Assembly: GCF_013004065.1 (NCBI RefSeq)
Contig: NZ_CP053084.1
Location: 2,542,001 to 2,606,000 of the forward strand
From: Limnobacter sp. SAORIC-580
GTDB taxonomy: Bacteria; Pseudomonadota; Gammaproteobacteria; Burkholderiales; Burkholderiaceae_B
DNA: 64,000 nt
Reading direction: 5' to 3'
Shown here piece by piece: positions 17,648 through 27,022 of the stretch. How positions within the stretch are numbered: the first letter of the stretch is position 1; each line of letters begins with the position of its first letter. A model generated the notes under the pieces. The model was not told the origin of the DNA and did no database searches. It worked only from the letters and a program-made list of their open reading frames with translations. The position numbers and the translations under genes are program-made.

Positions 17648-19450
17648 ATGGTCATTACCGCAGCCAACAACACTCGTTTGTCGCGCAGGCTATTGTGGGG
17701 CTTGATACTGCTCTACATTTTGCCGGGCCTTTTTGCGCGCACGCCCTGGAAACCTGACGACGCCGCGGGCTTTGGCCAAAGCTTTACCTTTTCCCAACTG
17801 CCTTTTTCAGAATGGGCGATGTCGCTGATTGGCGACCGCATGTATGTCGAAGGCGGCCTGCTGTCGGCCTGGCTTGCAGGCTTGTTCGGAAAACTGGCAC
17901 TTGCTGTCGACCTGCCCCACAACTGGCTCGATGACGCCATGCGCTTGGGCAACGTATTTTGGATGATTTTGGCCGGCTGGGCCATTTGGAACACCACCTA
18001 CCGATTGGCCAAGCGGGTTGAGCTTCAACCCGAAGACCCACTTGGCACTGCACCTACCCGGGTCGATTACGCCCGTGCTGTGGCAGATGCCTCGGTACTT
18101 TGCTTTTTGGGTACTTTGGGCCTTCTTGTTCGCTCCCACATGCAGGTGCCTGAAATTGCCGAACTGGCTGGCATTTCAATCATGTTGCTGGGTGCGGTGC
18201 GCTCGCTTGACCGGCCAATTGGCGCGGGCTGGATGCTGGGCGCGGGTATTGCCATCGCCTTTTTTGCACGTGGCTGGGCACATTGCTTGCCCTTTTTGCT
18301 CTTGTTACTGGTCAGCTCGATGACACACAGCTCATTGCGCTTTGGTCTGCTTCGTCGCATGACCCGGGCTGCTGCCGTGTTCGCCATTCCTTTTGCCATC
18401 TGGTTTTTCTGGCTTATGAGCCAAAAAAACGGGGAATTGTGGTGGAACGCCTGGAATGAATGGAATGTACGCCGCTTTCTGATACTTGACCCAACCCAGT
18501 CTTTTGACCTGGTCAAACTGGTAATCACCCTGAAAACCCTGACCTGGTTTTTGTGGCCAATTTTACCCATGGCGTGCTGGACCATTTGGCGTTACCGCAA
18601 GGCTTTGACTGAACCCTCCATCCGCATTCCTTTGGCAGGCGGCGCCGCCGGTGTGGTTGTACTGCTGATTACAAACCCGGCCGATGAGGCCAACTATTTC
18701 CCATTGCTGGCACCACTTTCAGTGCTTGCTGCAATCGGGCTTTCCACCATGAAGCGCGGCCTGATCAGCCTGATTGACTGGTTCGCAGTGCTTTGGTTTA
18801 CATTCGCGGCCGTGTTGGTGTGGCTGGGCTGGACTGCAGCCACATTTGGTTTCCCCGCAAAAATAGCAGCCAACTTCGAGAAATTGTCTCCTGGCTATGT
18901 GCCCGATGTCATCGGCCTTGAACTTGCCTTGGCGTTTCTGGCCAGCATCGCCTGGATCCGCCTGATCGTATGGCGAACAGCCTCAGGAAGCCGTGCTCTC
19001 TGGCGTCCCATGGTGCTGACCACCGGTGGCGTTATTTTGCTGTGGTTGCTGATGATGACCCTGTGGATCCCAAGAATTGATTATGCAAAAAGCTTCAAGG
19101 CCTTGGGCGATGCAATTACCCAATCGGTGCTGAATCATCAGGCAGCTGCCAACAGGGAATGCGTTGCAGACTACAACCTGGGCTACGCGCAGCGGGCTAC
19201 CCTTCAATACCACGCCAAGGTTGACTTCATTCGCAAAGGGCAATTCAAGGAAGCCTCGGAATGTGAGTATCTATTGCTACAAGACGACACCCGGCAAAGC
19301 CTTAAGATCAAGGTTGATTTTGAGTCCAAGGCATCTGAGCGGTGGGAATTGATCTGGACCGGCAACCGAAACTCGGACCGACATGAATTCTTCTTCCTGT
19401 ATGCACGGACCCAGCAGGTAGAACAGCAGACAGAAAACAGCAGTCGTTAA
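17648..19450 (+). CDS. PMT-family (ArnT-like) membrane glycosyltransferase
   Basis: 600-residue polytopic protein with about 12 hydrophobic segments and a soluble C-terminal region of about 110 residues. An acidic pair in the first periplasmic loop (TPWKPDDAAGFGQ, about residues 31-43) matches the catalytic-acidic site placement of dolichyl/undecaprenyl-phosphate-sugar transferases of the GT39/GT83 group. Such enzymes move a sugar from a polyprenyl carrier to a lipid or protein on the periplasmic side. Acceptor and sugar are unknown; ArnT (lipid A aminoarabinose) is one possibility, but no arn genes are present. Start ATG lies 17 bases after a terminator. The MATE transporter gene follows by 9 bases. 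Confidence 0.82.
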   Translation: MVITAANNTRLSRRLLWGLILLYILPGLFARTPWKPDDAAGFGQSFTFSQLPFSEWAMSLIGDRMYVEGGLLSAWLAGLFGKLALAVDLPHNWLDDAMRLGNVFWMILAGWAIWNTTYRLAKRVELQPEDPLGTAPTRVDYARAVADASVLCFLGTLGLLVRSHMQVPEIAELAGISIMLLGAVRSLDRPIGAGWMLGAGIAIAFFARGWAHCLPFLLLLLVSSMTHSSLRFGLLRRMTRAAAVFAIPFAIWFFWLMSQKNGELWWNAWNEWNVRRFLILDPTQSFDLVKLVITLKTLTWFLWPILPMACWTIWRYRKALTEPSIRIPLAGGAAGVVVLLITNPADEANYFPLLAPLSVLAAIGLSTMKRGLISLIDWFAVLWFTFAAVLVWLGWTAATFGFPAKIAANFEKLSPGYVPDVIGLELALAFLASIAWIRLIVWRTASGSRALWRPMVLTTGGVILLWLLMMTLWIPRIDYAKSFKALGDAITQSVLNHQAAANRECVADYNLGYAQRATLQYHAKVDFIRKGQFKEASECEYLLLQDDTRQSLKIKVDFESKASERWELIWTGNRNSDRHEFFFLYARTQQVEQQTENSSR

Positions 19451-19459
19451 AGGTGTCGC

Positions 19460-20899
19460 ATGGCCAGTAGTATTGTTTTATTCGCCCAGAACCGGCCGCG
19501 CAGGGCACTGCTGAATCAGGCTTTGCCAATTCTGCTGGGGCAACTGGCGGTTATGGGCAACGGCCTGGTTGATACATTGATGGCCGGGCAGGCTGGCCCC
19601 GATGTGCTGGCGGCCATGGCTGTTGGGTCATCCATTTATATCAGCCTGTACGTGGGCTTGATGGGGGTCATTATTGGCCTGACTCCCATTTGCTCTGCCC
19701 ACTTTGGCGCTGGCGACCACCGCAAAGTTGGAGAAGACGCCGTGCAAGGCGTTTGGTTGGCCCTGACCATGAGCTGCATTGGCATGGCCATTCTGCTGAA
19801 CCCGGACCCTATTTTTCAACTGACCAATACCCCTGCTCACATTGCCAGCGACACCCGTGGCTACCTGCTTGGCATTGCCTGGGGTTTGCCAGCAGCCTTG
19901 GTGTTTCGTGTGTTTTATGCGTTGAATCAGTCCATTTCACGCCCACAAATTGTGGTGGCCCTGCAAGTGCTGATGCTGCTGCTGAAAATTCCCTTGAACA
20001 TTTGGTTCATGAACGGCGGGTGGGGCTTGCCTGCCTTGGGAGCGGCTGGTTTTGGTTGGGCCACAGCAGCAACCATGTGGCTGGTGCTCGGTATTTCGGC
20101 CCTTATTTGGTTATTCGACAAACATTACAGCGAATTCAAATCCATTCGCAGCCTGAAACCTGACTGGCATCGTCTTGGGCAAATCCTTCGGCTCGGGCTT
20201 CCGATTGGTGGCTCATACCTGATTGAAGTCAGCTCGTTCACCGTCATTGCGCTGCTGGTATCGCGTTTCGATGTGTACCAGTTGGGCGGGCACCAAATTG
20301 TGTCCAATATGGCGGCCATGGCGTACATGGTGTGCCTGTCACTGGGCAATGCCACAACGGTGTTGGCCTCGCAGCAAATTGGCGCTGGGTTTAACAGATA
20401 CGCAAGCGTGATCGTAAAGCGCGGCATTGAAACCGCCATGCTGGTTGCCGTCTGCGTTTGCCTGGGTTTGTATGTATTCGACCTGGAATTGATTTCGTTC
20501 TACACCAAAGACGCAAAAACCATCGAGGTCGCCTTGGGCTTGATGCCTTGGGTAATCGCCTACCATTTTATTGATGCCGTACAAACTCTGTGCTCGTTTT
20601 CGCTTCGGGCCTACCGTGTGTCGGCACGCCCCATGCTGATTTATTTGGTGAGCCTGTGGTTTGTGGGCATTGGCGGGGGCATGTGGCTTGGTGTGTGGCA
20701 AGAAAACCCACTGAAATCACAAGGCTTCTGGATGGCGAGCGCAGGTGGGCTGCTATTGGCTGGAACCTGCCTGGCCTTGCTGCTGGCCCATGTAATGCGC
20801 CAGCGCAATGCTTTGGAACTTACTTTGCCAACTAAGCCGCAGGCGCTGTCGGGGACTGAGGGCTCTCCTGGCTCGCCTTCGCCTCTGGCGCCACAATGA
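19460..20899 (+). CDS. MATE family efflux transporter (NorM-like)
   Basis: 479-residue protein with 12 predicted membrane helices in two homologous halves, typical of cation-coupled multidrug exporters of the NorM branch. Recognisable parts are [25 protein letters not shown] in helix 1, the [13 protein letters not shown] loop, and [14 protein letters not shown] in the second half. It follows the glycosyltransferase by 9 bases and is probably co-transcribed; whether it carries drugs or a lipid-linked or polar metabolite is unknown. The last 68 bases, coding a Pro/Ser-rich end ([11 protein letters not shown]), overlap the convergent orn gene. Confidence 0.92.
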   Translation: MASSIVLFAQNRPRRALLNQALPILLGQLAVMGNGLVDTLMAGQAGPDVLAAMAVGSSIYISLYVGLMGVIIGLTPICSAHFGAGDHRKVGEDAVQGVWLALTMSCIGMAILLNPDPIFQLTNTPAHIASDTRGYLLGIAWGLPAALVFRVFYALNQSISRPQIVVALQVLMLLLKIPLNIWFMNGGWGLPALGAAGFGWATAATMWLVLGISALIWLFDKHYSEFKSIRSLKPDWHRLGQILRLGLPIGGSYLIEVSSFTVIALLVSRFDVYQLGGHQIVSNMAAMAYMVCLSLGNATTVLASQQIGAGFNRYASVIVKRGIETAMLVAVCVCLGLYVFDLELISFYTKDAKTIEVALGLMPWVIAYHFIDAVQTLCSFSLRAYRVSARPMLIYLVSLWFVGIGGGMWLGVWQENPLKSQGFWMASAGGLLLAGTCLALLLAHVMRQRNALELTLPTKPQALSGTEGSPGSPSPLAPQ

Positions 20900-21473
20900 A
20901 ATGCTCGCGGTAAAAACGAAGCTCGTCGATTGACTCGTGAATATCAGCCAAAGCGGTGTGCTTGGTTTTCTTCACAAATTTTCGGGCTATGGTTGGGTTC
21001 CAGCGTTTGCACAATTCCTTTAGTGTGCTCACATCGAGATTCCGATAATGAAAATATGCTTCCAGTTTGGGCATGTACTTGGCCATGAATCGGCGGTCCT
21101 GGCAAATGCTGTTGCCACACATGGGGCTTTTACCCGGGCCGATGTATTTCGCCAAAAATTCAATTAGCAACGCCTCCGCCTGGGCTTCATCAATCGGGGA
21201 TTCCTTTACGCGCGCAGTCAGGCCACTCTTGCCATGGGTGCTGGTGTTCCAAGCGTCCATCCCGGCCAGAATTTCATCGCTTTGGTGAATGGCGAGCACA
21301 GGCCCTTCTTCCAGCACATTCAATTCGCTGTCCGTCACCACAACCGCCACTTCGATGATTTTGTCGTTAAATGGGTCCAGACCTGTCATTTCCATATCAA
21401 CCCACACCAGGCGATTGTCGTCGCGGGGAATCTTGGTTTCAACAGGGGTGGAACTTGGCGTGGCTTGTGACAT
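20832..21473 (-). CDS. orn: Oligoribonuclease
   Basis: 213-residue 3'-5' exoribonuclease of the DnaQ fold that finishes RNA decay by hydrolysing dinucleotides, including pGpG from cyclic-di-GMP breakdown. DEDDh residues are visible: [10 protein letters not shown] (D, E) near residue 27, SICQDRRFM (D) and [17 protein letters not shown] (H, D). Extra about 18 residues at each end relative to E. coli Orn: an N-terminal [17 protein letters not shown] and a C-terminal tail [17 protein letters not shown]. Start chosen at the ATG beginning MSQATP. The tail-coding bases overlap the end of the MATE gene on the other strand. Confidence 0.96.
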   Translation of the reverse strand: MSQATPSSTPVETKIPRDDNRLVWVDMEMTGLDPFNDKIIEVAVVVTDSELNVLEEGPVLAIHQSDEILAGMDAWNTSTHGKSGLTARVKESPIDEAQAEALLIEFLAKYIGPGKSPMCGNSICQDRRFMAKYMPKLEAYFHYRNLDVSTLKELCKRWNPTIARKFVKKTKHTALADIHESIDELRFYREHFIVAPEAKASQESPQSPTAPAA

Positions 21474-21563
21474 AATTTGGATGAGCTTTGAGGTTGAATC
21501 TAAAGAGAACTGTATTGTCTCACAGGCATTGAAGCGCAAATTAATCAAGGGTGGTAGCGAGAA

Positions 21564-22820
21564 ATGGTTTTTACTGAAGTCTTTGTTCTGGCAGTAGTGT
21601 TGAGTGTGGCGCTTCGCCTTTATCTGGCAAGTCGCCAGGTGCGGCACATTGCCTTGAACCGCGCGCAAGTGCCTGCGGAGTTCAGGGAGCAAATCAGCCT
21701 GCAAGACCATCAAAAGGCAGCAGACTATTCAATCGCAAAAACCCGCCTGGGCATGATCAACGTGCTGATTGAAGCCACTATCCTGATGGGGTTTACCTTG
21801 CTGGGCGGCCTTCAATGGATTCAAAATTTCACAAGTACCGCCGCCGAGGGTATTTTGGCGGGTTTGCTGCTGATCGCCGTGGTGGGCTTCATCGGAAGCG
21901 TGCTTGATTTGCCATTGTCCTACTACAAACAATTCGTGCTTGAAGAGCGCTTCGGTTTCAATCGAATGAAGAAAGGCCTGTTCATTGGCGACTGGCTGAA
22001 AGGCTTGCTGGTGGGCGCTTTGATTGGCGGCCCACTGGTGTTCGCGGTTCTTTACCTGATGCGTGAAGCCGGCCAGCAATGGTGGGTTTATGCCTGGGCA
22101 TTGTGGTTTGGCTTCAGCCTGTTGTTGATGTGGCTGTTCCCCACGGTGATTGCACCCATTTTCAACAAGTTCACCCCACTGGAAGACGGTGCCACGCGCC
22201 AGCGCATTCTGAATTTGCTACAACGCTGTGGCTTTGATTCCAGTGGCTTGTTTGTCATGGATGGCAGCAAACGCTCAAGCCACGGCAATGCCTACTTCAG
22301 CGGCATGGGCAAGGCCAAGCGAATCGTGTTTTTCGACACCCTGCTTTCGCGCTTGAATGACGATCAAATTGAAGCGGTGTTGGCCCATGAACTGGGGCAC
22401 TTCAAGAAAAAGCACATCGTGAAGCACCTGGCTTTTTCAGGCATCGGCAGTCTTGTCATGTTTTATGTGCTTGGCCTTCTGGCCAACACACCGTGGTTCT
22501 ATAGCGAGCTGGGAGTAAACCCTGACCTGGCCAATGGTGCACAAGCCATGGCTTTGGTGTTGTTCATGATGGTACTACCCTATTTCACATTCCCGATTCG
22601 CCCGGTGATGTCTTGGCTCAGCCGCAAACATGAATTTGAGGCAGATGCATATGCTGCACAACAAAGCGCCCCCCAGCACCTCGTGAGCGCTTTGGTGAAG
22701 TTGTATCAAGACAACGCATCCACGCTCACGCCTGACCCCTTGCATTCCGCCTTTTACGACAGCCACCCGCCAGCGTCCATTCGAATCAGTCGTTTGAACA
22801 GCTTGCAAGGCGCCCAATGA
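21564..22820 (+). CDS. M48 family zinc metalloprotease (Ste24/CAAX protease-like)
   Basis: 418-residue membrane protease. About seven hydrophobic segments surround the zinc motif [10 protein letters not shown] (H-E-x-x-H) near residue 274, with the distal glutamate in HEFEADAYA near residue 353. The domain order and the [26 protein letters not shown] segment match the Ste24 type rather than the shorter HtpX type. In bacteria the group is thought to degrade misfolded membrane proteins; CAAX processing is not expected. Start ATG at 21564 lacks a strong ribosome site. Its stop overlaps the next gene by 4 bases (ATGA), and it is divergent from orn across 90 bases. Confidence 0.92.
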   Translation: MVFTEVFVLAVVLSVALRLYLASRQVRHIALNRAQVPAEFREQISLQDHQKAADYSIAKTRLGMINVLIEATILMGFTLLGGLQWIQNFTSTAAEGILAGLLLIAVVGFIGSVLDLPLSYYKQFVLEERFGFNRMKKGLFIGDWLKGLLVGALIGGPLVFAVLYLMREAGQQWWVYAWALWFGFSLLLMWLFPTVIAPIFNKFTPLEDGATRQRILNLLQRCGFDSSGLFVMDGSKRSSHGNAYFSGMGKAKRIVFFDTLLSRLNDDQIEAVLAHELGHFKKKHIVKHLAFSGIGSLVMFYVLGLLANTPWFYSELGVNPDLANGAQAMALVLFMMVLPYFTFPIRPVMSWLSRKHEFEADAYAAQQSAPQHLVSALVKLYQDNASTLTPDPLHSAFYDSHPPASIRISRLNSLQGAQ

Positions 22821-23206
22821 GCACCATGAACACGCCGCACCCTGCTCGCCCACTGGCAGACTGGCTGCATGTACGCTGCCAACACTTGGGTGAGGGCCAT
22901 GCATGGAGTGCCGACGAGATCGAAGCGCAGTTGGACGAGTTTGAATACTGGTCTGTTGAGTTTGATGCCAAGGGAGAACATGCTTTGACACTTTGGCGGC
23001 AATATGCATTTGCCAACTTCGAAGGCGTGAAGCTTGCGGTGCATGCCATTACTCATTTGGCCGACGATGAGGACCACCACCCGGAAGTCACGTTTAGCTA
23101 CAACCGGGTCAAAGTGCGCTGGAACACTCACAGCGCAAACGGAATTACCAACAACGACTGGGCTTGTGCGGCCAAACTTGATGATGCGCTGAAACACATT
23201 GGCTAA
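22817..23206 (+). CDS. phhB: Pterin-4-alpha-carbinolamine dehydratase
   Basis: 129-residue member of the PCD/DCoH family, which dehydrates 4a-hydroxytetrahydropterin and so recycles the cofactor of aromatic amino acid hydroxylases. The catalytic motif is present as EDHHPEVTFSYNRVKVRWNTH near residues 84-104, with the paired histidines and the later His-Thr-His type region. It is 25-30 residues longer than the usual 95-110, mainly at the N-terminus, where a start at a later codon is possible. Overlaps the protease gene by 4 bases and the rsgA TTG start by 8 bases. No phenylalanine hydroxylase gene is in the window; a role in folate or molybdopterin metabolism is possible. Confidence 0.9.
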   Translation: MSTMNTPHPARPLADWLHVRCQHLGEGHAWSADEIEAQLDEFEYWSVEFDAKGEHALTLWRQYAFANFEGVKLAVHAITHLADDEDHHPEVTFSYNRVKVRWNTHSANGITNNDWACAAKLDDALKHIG

Positions 23207-24191
23207 TTCGTCTCTTAACAGGGTGCGCCCCACTTACAAGGGCAAACAAACCGGCAACCACGGAAAAAACTCAGGCAATCCTGATTTGCTGAATGCATTG
23301 GTGGTGGCCAGCTACGGGCGCCATTTTTTGGCACGCGACGACAGCGGAACCATTTGGCAGGTTTATGGCAAAGGCAAACGCCGGGACGTGGCTGTGGGCG
23401 ATGAAATCGTCATTTTGCCCAGCGGCGACATGCAAGCCTGGGTGGAAGACATTCAGCCACGCAAGAACCTGGTGTACCGATCAGACGCACTGAAAAGCAA
23501 GATGTTCGCGGCGAACCTGGATGGTGTGCTGCTGATGCTGGCCATCAGCCCACCTTACTCGCCAGAGCTTTTGGGACGCACACTGACTGCCTGCAAACAT
23601 GCGGAAGTACCACTCACCATTCTGTTCAACAAGGTAGACATTCTGGAAGGCGATTCCGAGACGCTGGAAGCGGTTGAACAGGAGCTGTTTGAAATCACCT
23701 TGGGTGAAGTGCCAACACACTACATCAGCGTGACCGAACGGCCTGCCGAAACCGAGACGCTGTTGCGCCCCTTGCTGGAAAAAAAACGCACCTTGATTCT
23801 GGGGCAATCGGGCATGGGTAAATCAACCTTGATCAACCTGTTAATACCTGGTGCATTGGCGGCAACCAATGAAATATCAATGGCCTTGAATGCTGGCAAA
23901 CACACCACCACCCACACCCAAATGCATTTTGGAGAAGAAGGTTTGGAGTTGATTGATTCGCCCGGATTTCAGGCATTTGGTTTGCACCACCTGAGTGAAT
24001 CGGATTTGCTGAATGCCTTCACTGATATTCGCGATGAAGGCAACAAATGCCGGTTTGCCAACTGCCAACACAAACGTGAACCCGATTGTGCTGTGAAAAA
24101 CGGACTGGAAGACGGTACCTTGAGCCCAGCTCGGTATGCGCTATACCAAATGTTGAAAGCCGAATTGCAAGAGGCCAGCCAAAGCTACTGA
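23199..24191 (+). CDS. rsgA: Ribosome small subunit-dependent GTPase A
   Basis: 330-residue circularly permuted GTPase that aids late 30S maturation and release of RbfA. In permuted order: OB-fold RNA-binding domain (about 30-100, ARDDSGTIWQVYGKGKRRDVAVGDEI), G4 FNKVD near residue 146, G1 GQSGMGKST near 205, G3 DSPGFQAFGL near 250, then a zinc knuckle KCRFANCQHKREPDC with Cys and His ligands. The best start is a TTG at 23199 overlapping phhB; a GTG at 23223 is the alternative. The order orn, M48, phhB, rsgA is common in Burkholderiales. Confidence 0.96.
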   Translation: MANSSLNRVRPTYKGKQTGNHGKNSGNPDLLNALVVASYGRHFLARDDSGTIWQVYGKGKRRDVAVGDEIVILPSGDMQAWVEDIQPRKNLVYRSDALKSKMFAANLDGVLLMLAISPPYSPELLGRTLTACKHAEVPLTILFNKVDILEGDSETLEAVEQELFEITLGEVPTHYISVTERPAETETLLRPLLEKKRTLILGQSGMGKSTLINLLIPGALAATNEISMALNAGKHTTTHTQMHFGEEGLELIDSPGFQAFGLHHLSESDLLNAFTDIRDEGNKCRFANCQHKREPDCAVKNGLEDGTLSPARYALYQMLKAELQEASQSY

Positions 24192-24195
24192 CGCA

Positions 24196-25191
24196 TTAGA
24201 GCATGCTGCTGGGCAACCAACCCAGAATGGCAAACACCAGCGTTGCCATTAACCACACTACAGCGCACTTGAACACAAGCTGACGAAACTGCTGCAATGC
24301 CTGCACCTGGTTTTCTTCACTCAACAATTGCCCTTCGGATGCAGCTTTGGATGCAGGGTCAAATGCCGCGCCACCTACCAGTCCTACTGCCGTAAAAAAC
24401 ACGGCTGTGAGCGGAGCCCTGTTGGAGAAACGGCTGTGATTTTTTGCGGTTCGCCAAGCCAGGGCGGCATCGTCTAGCTGGGCGACCAAACCCACAGTCA
24501 ATGCCAACAGACGGGCTGGCAACCATTCCATGGCAAACAGGATAAACCGCGGGCTGATCGCCGCCTTCAGTTTGTTGCTTTCCCAAGCCTCTTGCATGGT
24601 GGGGCGCTCATGCGCAAAAGCCTGAGCCTGCCACACATCGCGCTCCCGGATCACACTCCAGTGCGCCATCATGTACACCACCAAACCCATGGGCCCAGGC
24701 AATGCCAGAAACCAGAAAAACAAGCTGAAGTACTGGCGCAAAGCACGCTCAGTGCCGTGGTAGATGGCATGGAAAACCAATTCGCCCGGACGATGAACAA
24801 CGGGCTCGCTGCCATCGTATTCTTTCATCCAGGTGAGCAGCAATTCACGGGCGCGGAAAAAGTCGCCTTGGTTCAAAAACAACTGAGCATTGGTAAACAC
24901 CACGGCAAAGTGCCGAAAACGCAAACCATACAACAGCAAAAACACACTGAGAAAACCGGCGGCAAGCGGAGAAACAGTCCAAAGCACCTGGTACAAAAAG
25001 TACACACCCAATACCCAGATCAGCAGTGGCACTAGCCATTGCAAATGCGCGTAGCGCGGTGCCCCCAAGGCTTCCAGATTAATTTCAAGTTCCTGGTTAA
25101 AACGATCCACCCAGTCGCGCGCGCGCGTGAACAAACCATCGGGCAAGAAGGTTTCACACACCACGGCGATGAGCAGGGCCAAGTAGGACAA
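24196..25191 (-). CDS. CobD/CbiB-family-like integral membrane protein
   Basis: 331-residue protein with five or so membrane helices (near residues 1-20, 50-90, 160-180, 210-240 and 308-330). It belongs to a family annotated as CobD/CbiB-like, which also resembles AmpE. True CbiB makes adenosylcobinamide phosphate, but no cobalamin gene is near, so a cobalamin role is doubtful. Conserved-looking stretches are GELVFHAIYHGTERALRQYFSLFFWFLALPGPMG and AISPRFILFAMEWLPARLLALTVGLVAQ. Placed 4 bases after nudL on the same strand, as in other Burkholderiales. Function is unknown. Confidence 0.82.
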   Translation of the reverse strand: MSYLALLIAVVCETFLPDGLFTRARDWVDRFNQELEINLEALGAPRYAHLQWLVPLLIWVLGVYFLYQVLWTVSPLAAGFLSVFLLLYGLRFRHFAVVFTNAQLFLNQGDFFRARELLLTWMKEYDGSEPVVHRPGELVFHAIYHGTERALRQYFSLFFWFLALPGPMGLVVYMMAHWSVIRERDVWQAQAFAHERPTMQEAWESNKLKAAISPRFILFAMEWLPARLLALTVGLVAQLDDAALAWRTAKNHSRFSNRAPLTAVFFTAVGLVGGAAFDPASKAASEGQLLSEENQVQALQQFRQLVFKCAVVWLMATLVFAILGWLPSSML

Positions 25192-25195
25192 GGTA

Positions 25196-25807
25196 TCAAG
25201 CCTTCGCGTTCAGAAAATGGTAAAGGTTGCGAAGCATGGCCGCTGTGGCACCCCAGATGAAATAGTTTTTTCCGCTCTCGGGTGAGTTGTAGGGCATGGC
25301 GTAGAAAGTACGCTCGCCCATGGGTGTGTGCAAGCTGCGTTGTTGGTGGTTTTCAACATTCATGAGAAATGAAAGCGGTACTTCGAACACCTCTTCCACC
25401 TCGAATGCGTCGGGCGCCAGCGTAAAACCAGGTTGGACCAGCGCCACCACGGGCGTCACCAAAAAATTGGTGGCTGTTTGGTACACCGGCATGGTGCCCA
25501 GCACCTCAATGAATGCTCGGGCCAATCCGGTTTCTTCCACGGTTTCACGCAAGGCAGTTTCAATCGGGCTGCCATCTTCGGGTTCACAACGGCCACCCGG
25601 AAAGCTGATTTGCCCAGCATGGTCATTCAGGTGGGCGGTGCGCAGAGTGAGCAACACATAAAGGTCATCTTGCCGCTGAACCAAGGGCACCAGCACGGCG
25701 GCATCGGCGGGGTCGCGGTCTTTGAAAAAACGTTCTTCAAGCGGCTCGGGCTGCCACGGCAAATCGGCCATGGCAAAGCGGGCGCGCAACAATTCGGCAG
25801 ACCACAT
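25196..25807 (-). CDS. nudL: CoA pyrophosphatase, Nudix family (NudL/YeaB type)
   Basis: 203-residue Nudix hydrolase that splits coenzyme A or its derivatives into phosphopantetheine and 3',5'-ADP. The Nudix box is complete: GRCEPEDGSPIETALRETVEETG, with GX5EX7REUXEEXGU spacing, and the NudL-specific LTLRTAHLNDHAGQISFPGG just before it (residues 50-95). The C-terminal part YFIWGATAAMLRNLYHFL is also typical. It sits between the FAD hydroxylase gene and the CobD-like gene on the minus strand and is probably part of one long operon with them. Confidence 0.92.
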   Translation of the reverse strand: MWSAELLRARFAMADLPWQPEPLEERFFKDRDPADAAVLVPLVQRQDDLYVLLTLRTAHLNDHAGQISFPGGRCEPEDGSPIETALRETVEETGLARAFIEVLGTMPVYQTATNFLVTPVVALVQPGFTLAPDAFEVEEVFEVPLSFLMNVENHQQRSLHTPMGERTFYAMPYNSPESGKNYFIWGATAAMLRNLYHFLNAKA

Positions 25808-25824
25808 GGGTAAAACGCTCCAGA

Positions 25825-27015
25825 TTAAACAGCCAGGCCGAACAGCATTAATTCAGCAAACTGCTTGCGAAGGGGTGGCGTGAATTCCATCACGTTCAAG
25901 GCCATTTGTCGGCCCGCACCCAGCAAAGGATTGTGATTGGAAAAACCTTTCACCATCCAGTCTGTCATTTTAACAACCACCTGCCGATCAGCCACTCTCG
26001 ACTTCTCAAATTCGTTCAGTGCCAGGGTCAAGCGATGTTCTTGTGCAACAGTTGCCGGGTCAACACTGCGGCAAAGCTGCACGGCATCCCGCAAACCCAG
26101 GTTCAGGCCTTGCCCAGCCACAGGGTGCAAAATTTGGGCAGCGTTACCAATGGCCACACGGCGCCCCTGCACCAGTTTGTCGCGCCAGTTCATGCCCAAG
26201 GGGAAACTTTTTCTGGGGCCAATGTGTTTGATGGACACACGGCGCCCGAACTGTTGTCGAAGTTCGGCCGAAAACTCGGCATCACTGCAAGCCAATCGCT
26301 TTTGAACCTGAGCAAGCGGGGCGCACCACACCAATGAGTATTGCTGCTGGTCGGTTGAAATGGGCAACAGTGCCAAAGGCCCTTCCGAGGTGAAACGCTC
26401 AAAAGCCAGTGTATTACCGCCTTCCAGTAAACCAGGTTCCACTTGCAAGGTGACTTCGCTCACCAAGGCCCATTGGTCGTAATCCACCACTTGGTCACGC
26501 TCGCCAGCCTCGCCATACAACCCCCCCTCGGCATCCACCCGCAGGTTCACGGTGTATTCGGTACCGTCCTCGAGCTCAAGCACTTCGAGAGAGTCAACTG
26601 CGCTACGGTGCGCATACTTCACATTGGCAGGGCGGAAAATTTTTACCCCTCTGCGTTCCAGCGAAGTCGACAAGCAATTCACCAGGTCGCCATAACGAAC
26701 CGTCCAACCCAAGGCCCGCAAACCCAGTTCATCTGCCTTCATTCGTACCTGGCCAAAACGGGATTGCTCTGACACATGAATATGGTGAATCGGTGTGGCA
26801 TCGGCTGGGAACCCCAGGCAGGCCAGGCGCAAACGCGTGGCATCGGACAAAGCCAGGATTCGCGGGTCGCGGGCGGAAGCCTCCAAAGGCTTGGCATCAA
26901 AAATGGCAATGCGATTGGCGCGGTCACCCCATGTGTTGGCGAGCCAGCCTGCAAAAGCAAGGCCCACAGGGCCAGCCCCAACAATAGCCACATCAAAATC
27001 GGTGTGCGAGGTCAT
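25825..27015 (-). CDS. FAD-dependent hydroxylase, UbiH/UbiF/Coq6 family
   Basis: 396-residue flavoprotein monooxygenase acting on the ubiquinone ring. N-terminal Rossmann motif IVGAGPVGLAFAGWLA at residues 10-25, the second FAD motif (near residue 160 region) and the third motif VAIGNAAQILHPVAGQGLNLGLRDA near 288-312 mark the family. The usual GD of the last motif is changed to GN (IGNAAQ), which also occurs in close relatives. Which ring position it hydroxylates cannot be told from sequence, so UbiH, UbiF, UbiI and UbiM stay open. It begins 7 bases after pepP, a common neighbour of ubiH in proteobacteria. Confidence 0.9.
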   Translation of the reverse strand: MTSHTDFDVAIVGAGPVGLAFAGWLANTWGDRANRIAIFDAKPLEASARDPRILALSDATRLRLACLGFPADATPIHHIHVSEQSRFGQVRMKADELGLRALGWTVRYGDLVNCLSTSLERRGVKIFRPANVKYAHRSAVDSLEVLELEDGTEYTVNLRVDAEGGLYGEAGERDQVVDYDQWALVSEVTLQVEPGLLEGGNTLAFERFTSEGPLALLPISTDQQQYSLVWCAPLAQVQKRLACSDAEFSAELRQQFGRRVSIKHIGPRKSFPLGMNWRDKLVQGRRVAIGNAAQILHPVAGQGLNLGLRDAVQLCRSVDPATVAQEHRLTLALNEFEKSRVADRQVVVKMTDWMVKGFSNHNPLLGAGRQMALNVMEFTPPLRKQFAELMLFGLAV

Positions 27016-27022
27016 GGATTGG

